Below are positions 38,873-46,322 of a DNA stretch of 46,322 nt, piece after piece. The notes under the pieces are model-generated. The model made no database searches and was not told the origin of the DNA. It worked only from the letters and a program-made list of their open reading frames with translations. The stretch comes from Pseudomonadota bacterium. GTDB lineage: Bacteria; Pseudomonadota; Gammaproteobacteria; Burkholderiales; Burkholderiaceae_B. The position numbers were made by a program, and so were the translations under genes. Position 1 is the first letter of the stretch. Each line of letters starts with the position of its first letter. The DNA lies in NCBI GenBank assembly GCA_023388835.1, contig JAEWFK010000014.1, positions 1 through 46,322 on the forward strand. Direction: 5' to 3'.

Positions 38873-39708
38873 CGGGTGGTAAATCAATCAGTCTGGAATT
38901 TTTCCCTCCACGCGATGAGGCGGCGCGCGCCAAGCTGGCGGAAGCCGCCAGCACGCTGGCGGCGCGGGATCCCGCCTACGTCAGCGTCACTTATGGCGCG
39001 GGCGGCTCCACCCGTAGCGGGACGGCCGACACGGTCGGCCTCATGCAATCACTGGGTTGCGATACGGCGCCGCACCTGTCCTGCATTGGTTCTACACGCA
39101 GCGAACTCACTGAAATACTGGACGGCTATCGCGAGCAAGGCATACGCCGCATTGTCGCACTGCGCGGCGACCTGCCTTCGGGCATGGGCCGGTATCCGGG
39201 CGAGGTCCACTACGCCGATGAACTGGTCAGCTTGATACGCGAGCACAGCGGCGACTGGTTCCATATCGAAGTGGCGGCCTACCCCGAGGTCCATCCTCAG
39301 GCGGGCAGCGCCTCCCGTGACCTGGAGCATTTCGTGGGTAAGGTGAAGGCGGGCGCCGATGCCGCCATCACGCAGTATTTCTTCAACGTTGATGCCTATT
39401 TCGACTTCGTCGACCGGGCGCAGGCACGCGGCGTGGACATCCCCATCGTGGCGGGCATCATGCCCATCACGAACTACACGCAGCTCGCGCGGTTTTCCAA
39501 TATGTGCGGGGCGGAAATCCCGCGCTGGCTGCAAGCGCGGCTTGCGGACTTCGGCGACGACAAGGCGTCGTTGCGGGCATTCGGGGCGGACTTCGTAGCG
39601 GACATGTCGCGGCGGCTGCTCGAACAGGGCGCGCCGGGGCTGCACTTCTACACGCTCAATAACGCTGACGCCACCCTGGCGGTATGGGACCGGCTGTCTC
39701 AGGCGTGA
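38869..39708 (+). CDS. metF: 5,10-methylenetetrahydrofolate reductase MetF
   Basis: FAD enzyme that makes 5-methyl-THF for homocysteine methylation. The 279-residue protein starts with SISLEFFPPRD and has VSVTYGAGGSTRSGT, GIRRIVALRGDLPSG, VAAYPEVHPQA and TQYFFNVDAYFDFVDRA, all typical. Its ATG overlaps the previous stop. With ahcY it recycles homocysteine, which explains shared SAH control. It faces the folate cyclo-ligase gene tail to tail, ten bases apart. Confidence 0.96.
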   Translation: MTGGKSISLEFFPPRDEAARAKLAEAASTLAARDPAYVSVTYGAGGSTRSGTADTVGLMQSLGCDTAPHLSCIGSTRSELTEILDGYREQGIRRIVALRGDLPSGMGRYPGEVHYADELVSLIREHSGDWFHIEVAAYPEVHPQAGSASRDLEHFVGKVKAGADAAITQYFFNVDAYFDFVDRAQARGVDIPIVAGIMPITNYTQLARFSNMCGAEIPRWLQARLADFGDDKASLRAFGADFVADMSRRLLEQGAPGLHFYTLNNADATLAVWDRLSQA

Positions 39709-39718
39709 TTGCCGCGCT

Positions 39719-40348
39719 TTACAGTGACGGCGCCGGTACGGCCCAGCCCTTGTCGGTCAGTATGCCGTCCAGCCTCACATCGTGAGGCTGTGGCTGGTGC
39801 CCCATGCCGCTCAAGTCGCCGGCGGCCCACGCAATGCCAATGGTCACGAAGCGGTGGCCTGAGTCCTTCAGGGTGGCAAGACTGCGATCATAGTAGCCGC
39901 CGCCGTAGCCCACACGATCGCCGTGGCGCGTGTAGCCCAGCGTGGGCACCAACACGATGTCGGGCAGCGGCGCCGGCCCGCTCACCGGTTCCTGGATCCC
40001 GTACGCGCCGTCGCGCATGGGGGCATCGGGATCCCACAGGTGGAACGCCAGCGCAGCGCCACTGCGCTCCACGACCGGCAGCGATACCCGGTAGCCGTCT
40101 TCTTCAACCCACTGGCGCAAAAGCGGCAGGAGCTGCGGCTCTTCGGGCATGGACCAAAAAGCGGCGATGTTGCGCGGCAAAGGTTTTCCTTCTTCGCGCA
40201 GACGCGTGACGTTGGTGGCCAGCCAAGTGTAGAGCCGGCCGCGAATCAGCAAGCCGCCGCGGTTGCTGTCCAGCGGATTCTGCGCAGCCCGCAGCGCCTT
40301 GAGTCGCGTGCGCAGTGGGACTGCGTTATTCTCTTTATTCTCGTTCAT
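39719..40348 (-). CDS. 5-formyltetrahydrofolate cyclo-ligase
   Basis: A 209-residue enzyme (YgfA/Fau type) that returns 5-formyl-THF to the active folate pool as 5,10-methenyl-THF. Seen: the basic N-terminal region RTRLKALRAAQNP, FWSMPEEPQLLPLL, and the ATP/folate segment LVPTLGYTRHGDRVGYGGGYYDRSL. ATG 40348 (MNENKENN) fits; the open frame further up crosses the divergent transglycosylase gene. Only 27 bases separate the two start codons, so the promoters must reach into coding sequence. It sits beside metF, another folate gene. Confidence 0.93.
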   Translation of the reverse strand: MNENKENNAVPLRTRLKALRAAQNPLDSNRGGLLIRGRLYTWLATNVTRLREEGKPLPRNIAAFWSMPEEPQLLPLLRQWVEEDGYRVSLPVVERSGAALAFHLWDPDAPMRDGAYGIQEPVSGPAPLPDIVLVPTLGYTRHGDRVGYGGGYYDRSLATLKDSGHRFVTIGIAWAAGDLSGMGHQPQPHDVRLDGILTDKGWAVPAPSL

Positions 40349-40375
40349 GGCGGTGTCAGGTAGGAAGGATCCAAG

Positions 40376-42520
40376 ATGATAGCCAATAGGCCAATGTATC
40401 AGCAAACCGTGGCCACGGGCCGCACGCTGGCTCCGATGAGCAGGCGGGGAGTCGCCCTGTTTGCCTGCGTTGCCGGCCTGGCGGGCTGTTCGGTTCCCGA
40501 ATCCGAACAACAGGCCGGCCTGGGCCTCGTCATGGGCCGCGTCGATCTGCGCCAGAGTCTGGTGGCAGAAAGGGCGGCCGGCAACGCCTTGGCGGCGCCC
40601 GCTTTGCCCGGCACTCCGGCCTCGGAGCCCGTGCGCCTGATTGTGCCGCCTGAAGCGCGCGAAGCCGTCGTGCAGGCGCGCGCCGCCATGCAGGCCAAGC
40701 AATGGGATCGCCTCAGCACGCTCATTCCACAGGCGGATCGCGATCCGGTACTCGGGTCGTATGCGCGCTACTGGCTGCTGCGCCAGCGGCTGCAGGACAC
40801 GACCCAGCCCATACCGGAGCAGGATATCCAGGCCTTTTTCGAGCGTAACCGCGATGCCTATCTGGCTGACCGTCTGAAGGGCGAATGGGTGGTGGCGGCG
40901 GGGCGCGCGGGCGACTACGAACAGGTTCTGGCGCTGGCCCCCGTGCAGGCCACGAACTCCCAGATCACCTGCACCACGCTCATGGCCGAGCATATGAGCG
41001 GGCGCAAGATCAGAGCGGGCGACGCCGTCGACGCCTTCCAGCCCGGCGCTGCCTGCTGGAGCATGCTCGATCAGTTCTACGAGCGCCGTGTTGTAGGTTG
41101 GAACGACATTCAGGGACTATTGCGGGCCTCGCTGGAAACCAACCGCCACCAGAACTCGCGGCGGCTGGCGGCCATCATGTTCGACGGCGCCCAGATGCGG
41201 GACTACACCGCGCTCATGGACGACCCTCGCAAGTGGTTGCAGGGGCGCCAGCCGCCGCGCAGCCCCGCCGAAATGGAGCTTGTGTCGATCGCACTGTCGC
41301 GTATGGCATACGGCGACAAACGACTTGAAAACGCGGCATGGGTTGAAAACCAATGGGCCGGCGCGCTTCCACGCCCGTACATGGAGTGGGTCTGGAGCCA
41401 GTTCGGCCTGGTCGCGGCGTTGAATGTCGAGCTTGACGCGGCCCGTTGGTATCGCAAATCGGGCGGCTTCCGCATGACGGACTACAATCATGCCTGGCAG
41501 GTGCGAGCCGAGCTCCGCCAGCCTGCTGTGGACTGGGACCAGGTTGCCAAGGCGGTACGCCGCATGTCGGCGCAGCAGGCCGCGGAACCGGTGTGGGTCT
41601 ATTGGTATGCACGGGCGCTCAAGGCCTTGGGCAATGAGAAAGCCGCTGTCGAACATTACCGTAGCATCGCTCATGACCTGAGCTTCTATGGCCAGCTGGC
41701 CAGTGAAGAGCTCGGTGGGCCCCAAGCGCTGCCGCCGGCCCCCGCCGCATTGCGGGCCGACGAACTGGAAGCCGCCCGTAAACACGCCGGCCTGCAGCGT
41801 GCAGTCGCCTTGTTCGAACTGGGCTGGCGCCCGGAAGCCGTTCCGGAATGGAATTTCAACCTGCGCGGCATGAATGATCGGCAGCTGCTCGCTGCGGCCG
41901 AACTCGCCCGCGAGAAGCACATCTACGATCGTGTGGTGAACACTTCTTTGCTTACCGAACGCGAGATCGATCTCACTCAGCGTTTCATCGCTCCTTTCTC
42001 AGGCCAGGTGTCGCAAAAAGCGCGTGAAATCAATCTGGATCCGGCTTGGGTGTATGGCCTGATCCGCCAGGAGTCGCGTTTCATCACCGATGCGCGCTCC
42101 CGCGTCGGGGCGTCGGGGCTGATGCAGCTCATGCCGGCGACGGCGAAGTGGGTGGCCGGCAAGATCGGCATGAAGGACTTCCATCCTTCTCGCGTGAACG
42201 AGTTTGAGACAAATACCATATTGGGAACGAATTATCTGAGCATGGTGCTCAGCGATCTGAATGGGTCCGAAGTGCTGGCCACGGCCGGCTATAACGCCGG
42301 CCCGAGGCGACCCGTGCAATGGCGCTCGAAGCTGGCGGCTCCCGTCGAAGGTGCCATCTTTGCCGAAACCATTCCGTTCACTGAAACCCGGCTTTACGTG
42401 AAAAACGTGATGTCCAACGCTATCTATTACTCCACGCTCTTTACGGGTGAACCGCAATCGCTGAAGCAGCGGCTGGGTGTGGTCGCCCCCGCCGCCAATC
42501 GGAAGGTGGCGCTGCCGTGA
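40376..42520 (+). CDS. slt: Soluble lytic murein transglycosylase (Slt), probable lipoprotein
   Basis: A 714-residue peptidoglycan lytic transglycosylase. A lipobox LAGC (cysteine at residue 38) suggests a lipoprotein in the outer membrane; a long helical superhelix domain follows, and the catalytic domain near the end has E566 in YGLIRQESRFI, then SGLMQLMPATAKWVA and TAGYNAGPRRPVQWR. ATG 40376 has AGGAAGGATCC upstream; ATG 40436 would give a shorter, more usual signal but lacks a ribosome site. The stop overlaps the cca GTG. Confidence 0.92.
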   Translation: MIANRPMYQQTVATGRTLAPMSRRGVALFACVAGLAGCSVPESEQQAGLGLVMGRVDLRQSLVAERAAGNALAAPALPGTPASEPVRLIVPPEAREAVVQARAAMQAKQWDRLSTLIPQADRDPVLGSYARYWLLRQRLQDTTQPIPEQDIQAFFERNRDAYLADRLKGEWVVAAGRAGDYEQVLALAPVQATNSQITCTTLMAEHMSGRKIRAGDAVDAFQPGAACWSMLDQFYERRVVGWNDIQGLLRASLETNRHQNSRRLAAIMFDGAQMRDYTALMDDPRKWLQGRQPPRSPAEMELVSIALSRMAYGDKRLENAAWVENQWAGALPRPYMEWVWSQFGLVAALNVELDAARWYRKSGGFRMTDYNHAWQVRAELRQPAVDWDQVAKAVRRMSAQQAAEPVWVYWYARALKALGNEKAAVEHYRSIAHDLSFYGQLASEELGGPQALPPAPAALRADELEAARKHAGLQRAVALFELGWRPEAVPEWNFNLRGMNDRQLLAAAELAREKHIYDRVVNTSLLTEREIDLTQRFIAPFSGQVSQKAREINLDPAWVYGLIRQESRFITDARSRVGASGLMQLMPATAKWVAGKIGMKDFHPSRVNEFETNTILGTNYLSMVLSDLNGSEVLATAGYNAGPRRPVQWRSKLAAPVEGAIFAETIPFTETRLYVKNVMSNAIYYSTLFTGEPQSLKQRLGVVAPAANRKVALP

Positions 42521-43677
42521 ATCGGCAGGCAGATGCGGCGCACGCGAAGCATCAGGGTCTGGCGCAAGACGTTGTGGCGCCTGCCCCGTCCGATCCGGCC
42601 GTCGAAGGCCTGCAGGCCTATGTCGTGGGCGGTGCGATACGCGATGCGCTTCTGAAGCTCCCCGCCGGCGACCGAGACTGGGTCGTGGTGGGCGCGACAC
42701 CGGAAGACATGTCGGCGCGCGGCTTCATTCCCGTCGGGGGCGATTTTCCAGTGTTTCTGCATCCGCGCAGCAAGGAAGAATTTGCGCTGGCCCGTACCGA
42801 GAGAAAATCCGGCCGAGGGTACAGGGGCTTCACTTTCTACACTGGCGCCGACGTCACGCTGGAAGACGACCTGCAGCGTCGCGACCTCACCATCAATGCC
42901 ATTGCGCAGCATGCAGACGGCAGGCTGGTCGACCCCTGCGGCGGGCTGCGCGACCTGGAAGATCGCGTATTGCGCCATGTGGGCGCGGCGTTCTCCGAAG
43001 ATCCAGTCCGGCTCCTGCGCCTGGCCCGCTTCGCCGCTCGCTTCCCGGACTTCTCGGTTGCGCCCGAGACCCTGCAACAATCGATCGGCCTGGTGGAATC
43101 CGGTGAAGTCGATGCGCTGGTACCTGAACGGGTGTGGCAGGAGATCGCCAAGGGCCTGATGGCAGTCCGGCCCGGACGCATGGTCGAAGTGCTGGAGCAC
43201 ACCGGTGCGCTGCCGCGGGTCATGCCGCAACTCGTGTATACCGCAGAGATCGGGGCCGAGCTCGCCAGAGCCAGCGCTCAGGGTCTGCCACTGGCTTCCC
43301 GCTATGCGATTCTGTGTCGGCTGTCGCCGGAATCCGATGCGCTGAGCCACCGGATACGCGTCCCTACAGAGTGTGCGGTGCAAGCGACGCTGCTAAGAGC
43401 GCTGTTAGCGGGGCTTGATGCTCCCGACGCGGAGTCTGCTCTGGCGCTCATGGAACGCTGCGATGTACTGCGCAAGCCGGCTCGTTTCATTGAGTTGCTG
43501 AAGGCGGCCGCCTGCGTGCAGGAGCTCGATCTGGGCGCCTGGGAAGCGTGCATGGCGGCTGTGCGCAGCGTCGACGCCGGTGAGATCGCGGCGGCCTGTC
43601 ACGACCGCCGCGGTATCCCGGCTGCAGTGAGGGCTGCCAGGCTGCAGGCGCTGCAAGCGGTCTACACCAGGGAGTGA
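42517..43677 (+). CDS. cca: CCA tRNA nucleotidyltransferase
   Basis: Adds or repairs the 3' CCA of tRNA. The 386-residue protein has YVVGGAIRDALL (nucleotide binding), the metal-binding D52 and D54 in GDRDWVVVG, RTERKSGRGYRGF, EDDLQRRDLTINAIA and DPVRLLRLARFAARF, typical of the bacterial class II enzyme. It has no HD phosphohydrolase motif in the C-terminal part. GTG 42517 overlaps the slt stop; the 30 residues before the conserved core are extra, so a later start is possible. Confidence 0.94.
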   Translation: MNRQADAAHAKHQGLAQDVVAPAPSDPAVEGLQAYVVGGAIRDALLKLPAGDRDWVVVGATPEDMSARGFIPVGGDFPVFLHPRSKEEFALARTERKSGRGYRGFTFYTGADVTLEDDLQRRDLTINAIAQHADGRLVDPCGGLRDLEDRVLRHVGAAFSEDPVRLLRLARFAARFPDFSVAPETLQQSIGLVESGEVDALVPERVWQEIAKGLMAVRPGRMVEVLEHTGALPRVMPQLVYTAEIGAELARASAQGLPLASRYAILCRLSPESDALSHRIRVPTECAVQATLLRALLAGLDAPDAESALALMERCDVLRKPARFIELLKAAACVQELDLGAWEACMAAVRSVDAGEIAAACHDRRGIPAAVRAARLQALQAVYTRE

Positions 43678-43707
43678 GGCCCGCCCCCTATGCATATGGT
43701 GGCGTAT

Positions 43708-44922
43708 CTACAAAGTGTCGCGTCTATCGCCGCGCGTAAAGCCGAGCAGGGGCGGTTCCATGCCCCGGCCCACCCCCAATACCTTGAACAATTCGCCCAT
43801 TTCCGCTTCTGAAACAAGCCTTTGCACGGCGGAAAGGGTTGCCTGCGAGACTGGCGTGTCGGCGTCCGCCATCTGGCTTTGCAGCACTTCCGGCAGACCG
43901 GCATTCAATAGAAAGCGAGCTTGCGTGGTGTAGCCCAGCACATCCAGGCCCCCTTCGATTGCGGCGTCTGCCATGGCGGTGAAGTCGACATGGGCGGTAA
44001 TGTCCTGGATCCCCGCCAGGACAAGCGCCTGGTCATGGCTGTGGTGACGAAAGTGGCACATCAGCGTGCCCGTCATCCGCTGAGGATGGTAGTACTCCCG
44101 GCCGGGAAAACCGTAGTCGATGAGCAAGGCCGCGCCGGCTTTCAGCCAAGCGCCCAGCTGGCGCACCCATGCCTCGGCTTGTAGATTGATTTCAGAGCGA
44201 TAGCCAGGCAAGGCCGGCATCCGCAGGCTGACTCGGTCATGGAGCGTGGGGTCGGCCGGGCGCTCGGCCCAGCAGAATGGCGGGGTGCCCTCCGGCCGGG
44301 CGGACACGCCCAATTCCATGAGCGTGCCGGACTCATCCCAGCGGAAGAGGCTCACCGGCATGGCGTCAAGCACTTCGTTCGCGATCACGCAACCTTCGAA
44401 GGCTGCGGGAAGGGTGTCCAGCCATTCCACTTCGACCGACGCTGATAAAGGCGCGAGCCGCTCCGATTGACGCGCGGCAAGTTCGGCGGACAGTTCCAAT
44501 ATCTGGTAGCGGACAGGTATGCCGAGCTCCTGCAGCGCGGGAATCAGAGCGGAGGCAAGCGCGCCTGTGCCCGCGCCGAACTCCAGGACAGAGTGAGTGC
44601 CGGTCGACACGAGCACCTGCGCCACCTGTCGGGCCAATACCCGGCCGAACACCGGCGTCATTTCCGGCGCTGTGGTGAAATCGCCGCTGGGTGTATGGCT
44701 ACCGAACTTTGTATTGCCGGCGGCATAGTATCCGAGGCCAGGCGCGTAGAGCGCCTCGCGCATCCAGGTCTCGAACGGTAAGAAGCCGCCCGGGGCCGTG
44801 CCCACACGATCAAGCAGATGGGCTTCAACTTGGCGGCTATGGGCCGCGCTGTCGCCGTCGGCTTCCGGCAAGCCCGCCGGAAGCCCGGGCTCGGGCAGGG
44901 AGGCGTTGTGTAGCGGGATCAT
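43708..44922 (-). CDS. SAM-dependent methyltransferase, MidA/NDUFAF7 (DUF185) family
   Basis: A 404-residue protein of the family that includes NDUFAF7, which methylates an arginine of complex I in mitochondria. Seen: FETWMREALYAPGLGYYAAG, GDFTTAPEMTPVFGRVLARQ, the SAM motif LEFGAGTGALASALIPAL and IANEVLDAMPVSLF. Bacterial targets are not well established. The stop of the upstream small membrane gene abuts its ATG, so they form one unit. Confidence 0.9.
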   Translation of the reverse strand: MIPLHNASLPEPGLPAGLPEADGDSAAHSRQVEAHLLDRVGTAPGGFLPFETWMREALYAPGLGYYAAGNTKFGSHTPSGDFTTAPEMTPVFGRVLARQVAQVLVSTGTHSVLEFGAGTGALASALIPALQELGIPVRYQILELSAELAARQSERLAPLSASVEVEWLDTLPAAFEGCVIANEVLDAMPVSLFRWDESGTLMELGVSARPEGTPPFCWAERPADPTLHDRVSLRMPALPGYRSEINLQAEAWVRQLGAWLKAGAALLIDYGFPGREYYHPQRMTGTLMCHFRHHSHDQALVLAGIQDITAHVDFTAMADAAIEGGLDVLGYTTQARFLLNAGLPEVLQSQMADADTPVSQATLSAVQRLVSEAEMGELFKVLGVGRGMEPPLLGFTRGDRRDTL

Positions 44923-45120
44923 TCAGGGCTCTTGGTGAGGCTCGCCGGCCGGTGGATCGGCTTTCCTGCGTTGCAATACGCGCAGGGCATTCGACATGGA
45001 AAGCAGAAACGCCACGAGCAAAGCCGCTATGATCGCCACGACATAATTGCCAAAGACGATCCATAGCGGCAGGGAAAGAATGAAGGCCAGCAGTAAGGGG
45101 CGGTTCAGAATCTGCTTCAT
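44923..45120 (-). CDS. Small two-helix membrane protein, function unknown
   Basis: A 65-residue protein with two hydrophobic segments (about 8-25 and 27-46) and a charged tail RRKADPPAGEPHQEP. I do not recognise a named family. The position, with its TGA directly before the next ATG at 44922, suggests real translation coupled to the methyltransferase. It lies 24 bases after the helicase gene stop on the same strand. Confidence 0.7.
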   Translation of the reverse strand: MKQILNRPLLLAFILSLPLWIVFGNYVVAIIAALLVAFLLSMSNALRVLQRRKADPPAGEPHQEP

Positions 45121-45144
45121 CGCCCCCTACTATACCGCGCGCAC

Positions 45145-46322
45145 TCAGGCGCGTGCGGCGCCTCGCTGCGGGCGGTCAGCCCTGTGCGACGCGGCGGGAC
45201 GGTCGGCGCTGCGTGTGGTGGGGCGTGCCGGCCGGCCTGAAGCGGCGTCGGGACGCGGCTTGCGGTCGCTGGACCAGCCGGCCTTCTGGCCCGGCTTCCA
45301 TTCCGGCTTGCCTTCCCACTTGCGCGCCGGGCGGCCTTCCGGCTTCCATTCGGACTTGCGTTCCGGACGGCCTTCAGGTTTCCATTCAGTCTTGCGCTCG
45401 GGGCGACCCTCGGGCTTCCACTCCGTCTTGCGGTCGGCTTTCCATTCCGGCTTCCACTCGCTCTTGTGCTCGGACTTCCACTCAGGCTTGCGGTCGCCGT
45501 GAGGACGGCTCTGACCATAGCCCTCGCGTCGGCCGCCCGACGGTGCGCCACGGTAGCCACCGCCGCCGCCCGGGCGCTTGCCGAAGCTGCGCTGAGCCCG
45601 GCGTTGAGGCTCCAGGCCTTCGATTTCCGACATCGGAATGCTGCGGCCGATGAAGTGCTCGATGCGACGGATCTTGTGACGTTCCGTATGCACGGCCAAC
45701 GTGTAGGCCTGGCCGTTGCGGCCGGCCCGACCCGTACGACCGATACGGTGGACGTAGTCTTCGGCCTGCATGGGCAGGTCGTAATTGAAGGCGTGGCTGA
45801 TGCCCTGCACATCGATGCCGCGTGCGGCGACGTCGGTAGCGACCAGGATACGCAGCTTGCCGCCTTGCAGCAGGCTCAGTGTGCGGGTGCGCTGGCGCTG
45901 ATTCATGTCGCCATGCAGTGCAGCCGCGGCGTAGCCTTGTTCCGCCAGGTAACCGGCCAGATCGTCGGCGCCGCGCTTGGTCGCGGTGAACACGATGGCC
46001 TGATCCAGTTCGCTGTCGCGCAACAGGTGATCGAGCAGACGCAGCTTGTGGGAGCCATCGTCCGCATACAGCAGTGTCTGCGCGATGTTTTCATGGCGTT
46101 GCTTCTGGCCGGCCAGTTCCAGGCGCGAGGGGTTGCGCATCATGCGTGCAGCCAGTTGCGCCACGGTGCCGTCCAGCGTTGCGGAGAACAGCAGGGTCTG
46201 GCGCTCGGCGGGGATGCGTTCGATGATGGCTTCGATTTCTTCGATGAAGCCCATGTCGAGCATGCGGTCGGCTTCGTCCAGAACCAGGGTCTGCACGGTG
46301 GACAGATTGACACGCTTGGCTT
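45145..46322 (-). CDS. DEAD-box ATP-dependent RNA helicase (RhlE-like), 5' end cut by the window
   Basis: The C-terminal about 390 residues of an RNA helicase; the coding frame is open to the window edge, so the N-terminal Walker A part is missing. Seen: motif II VLDEADRMLDMGF, motif III LLFSATLD, motif V VATDVAARGID and motif VI HRIGRTGRAGR. After about 230 visible residues comes a long basic tail with a Gly-rich part (GGGGGYRGAPSGGRREGYG) and a tandem 12-residue repeat of the kind EWKPEGRPERKT. The layout fits RhlE, a cold and ribosome-assembly helicase with a basic tail; other DEAD-box members are possible. Confidence 0.92.
   Translation of the reverse strand, partial: AKRVNLSTVQTLVLDEADRMLDMGFIEEIEAIIERIPAERQTLLFSATLDGTVAQLAARMMRNPSRLELAGQKQRHENIAQTLLYADDGSHKLRLLDHLLRDSELDQAIVFTATKRGADDLAGYLAEQGYAAAALHGDMNQRQRTRTLSLLQGGKLRILVATDVAARGIDVQGISHAFNYDLPMQAEDYVHRIGRTGRAGRNGQAYTLAVHTERHKIRRIEHFIGRSIPMSEIEGLEPQRRAQRSFGKRPGGGGGYRGAPSGGRREGYGQSRPHGDRKPEWKSEHKSEWKPEWKADRKTEWKPEGRPERKTEWKPEGRPERKSEWKPEGRPARKWEGKPEWKPGQKAGWSSDRKPRPDAASGRPARPTTRSADRPAASHRADRPQRGAARA
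45319..45426. repeat. Three tandem 36-bp units coding a 12-residue repeat in the helicase tail
   Basis: Units start with CTTGCG (+ strand) at 45319, 45355 and 45391, exactly 36 bases apart, with a degenerate copy from 45427 to about 45490. They keep the reading frame and encode EWKPEGRPERK-type repeats with base changes between copies, showing they are not freshly duplicated. Confidence 0.85.

Noticed and set aside
45319..45490. Regularly spaced 36-bp repeats as a CRISPR array
   Set aside because: The units abut with no spacers, stay in one reading frame and encode a peptide repeat.

Overview
The window is an unbroken stretch of high-GC bacterial chromosome that reads as a betaproteobacterium of the order Burkholderiales, most likely family Alcaligenaceae (Bordetella/Achromobacter/Pusillimonas relatives). 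The evidence is the gene order dat-ybeD-lipB-lipA, the Bug/TctC-type binding protein, the SAH riboswitch on ahcY-metF, the DksA with a single cysteine, and a copper nitrite reductase very close to the Achromobacter (Alcaligenes) xylosoxidans enzyme. I see no rRNA, tRNA, insertion sequence, prophage, integrase island or CRISPR array. About 49 genes are packed with few gaps; no stretch over 300 bases lacks a gene. The last gene (RNA helicase) runs off the right edge.

Layout. (1) 0-3.8 kb: D-amino-acid transaminase, YbeD-like protein, LipB and LipA, with an ECHDC3-like crotonase between the two lipoate genes. (2) 4.0-7.0 kb: three-subunit proton-translocating transhydrogenase pntAA-pntAB-pntB. 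(3) 7.0-10.4 kb: a nitrite-reduction locus, nirV, a Crp/Fnr-family regulator (opposite strand), nirK and a cytochrome c. Matching 14-bp TTG-N8-CAA dyads precede nirV and nirK at the same spacing to a possible -10. (4) 10.5-19.4 kb: a solute uptake and catabolism cluster with a dipeptide-type ABC transporter (five genes), an N-formylglutamate amidohydrolase-family enzyme, a divergent RpiR-type regulator and a class III aminotransferase. (5) 19.4-20.9 kb: an orphan FlhE-like protein, a PduO-type cobalamin adenosyltransferase and a CusF-like protein lacking most metal ligands.

(6) 20.9-28.1 kb: proteostasis and zinc. hslV-hslU sit behind a near-perfect heat-shock (sigma-32) promoter. Upstream on the same strand lie dksA, a His-rich CobW/YjiA-type GTPase and zur; divergent from zur are a possible 50-codon membrane ORF and znuC-znuB-znuA, with a Zur box in the shared intergenic region. 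(7) 28.1-32.5 kb, minus strand: two tandem LpxL/HtrB-type lipid A acyltransferases, dapF, a DUF484 protein and xerC. (8) 32.5-39.7 kb: the methyl cycle. metK has a long leader with nested complementarities; ahcY, a small membrane protein and metF follow an SAH riboswitch. Between them lie a LysR regulator divergent from a Bug-type binding protein and a maleate-isomerase-like enzyme, and a DUF1289 protein. (9) 39.7-46.3 kb: 5-formyl-THF cyclo-ligase, a lytic transglycosylase, CCA-adding enzyme, a MidA-like methyltransferase, a small membrane protein, and a DEAD-box helicase with a 12-residue tandem repeat in its tail.

Most of this is housekeeping. The most informative points are regulatory: paired nitrite-locus operators, a zinc island next to a DksA without a zinc finger, the heat-shock promoter, the SAH riboswitch and the unassigned metK leader. 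The least understood gene group is the ABC transporter/formyl-hydrolase/aminotransferase cluster.
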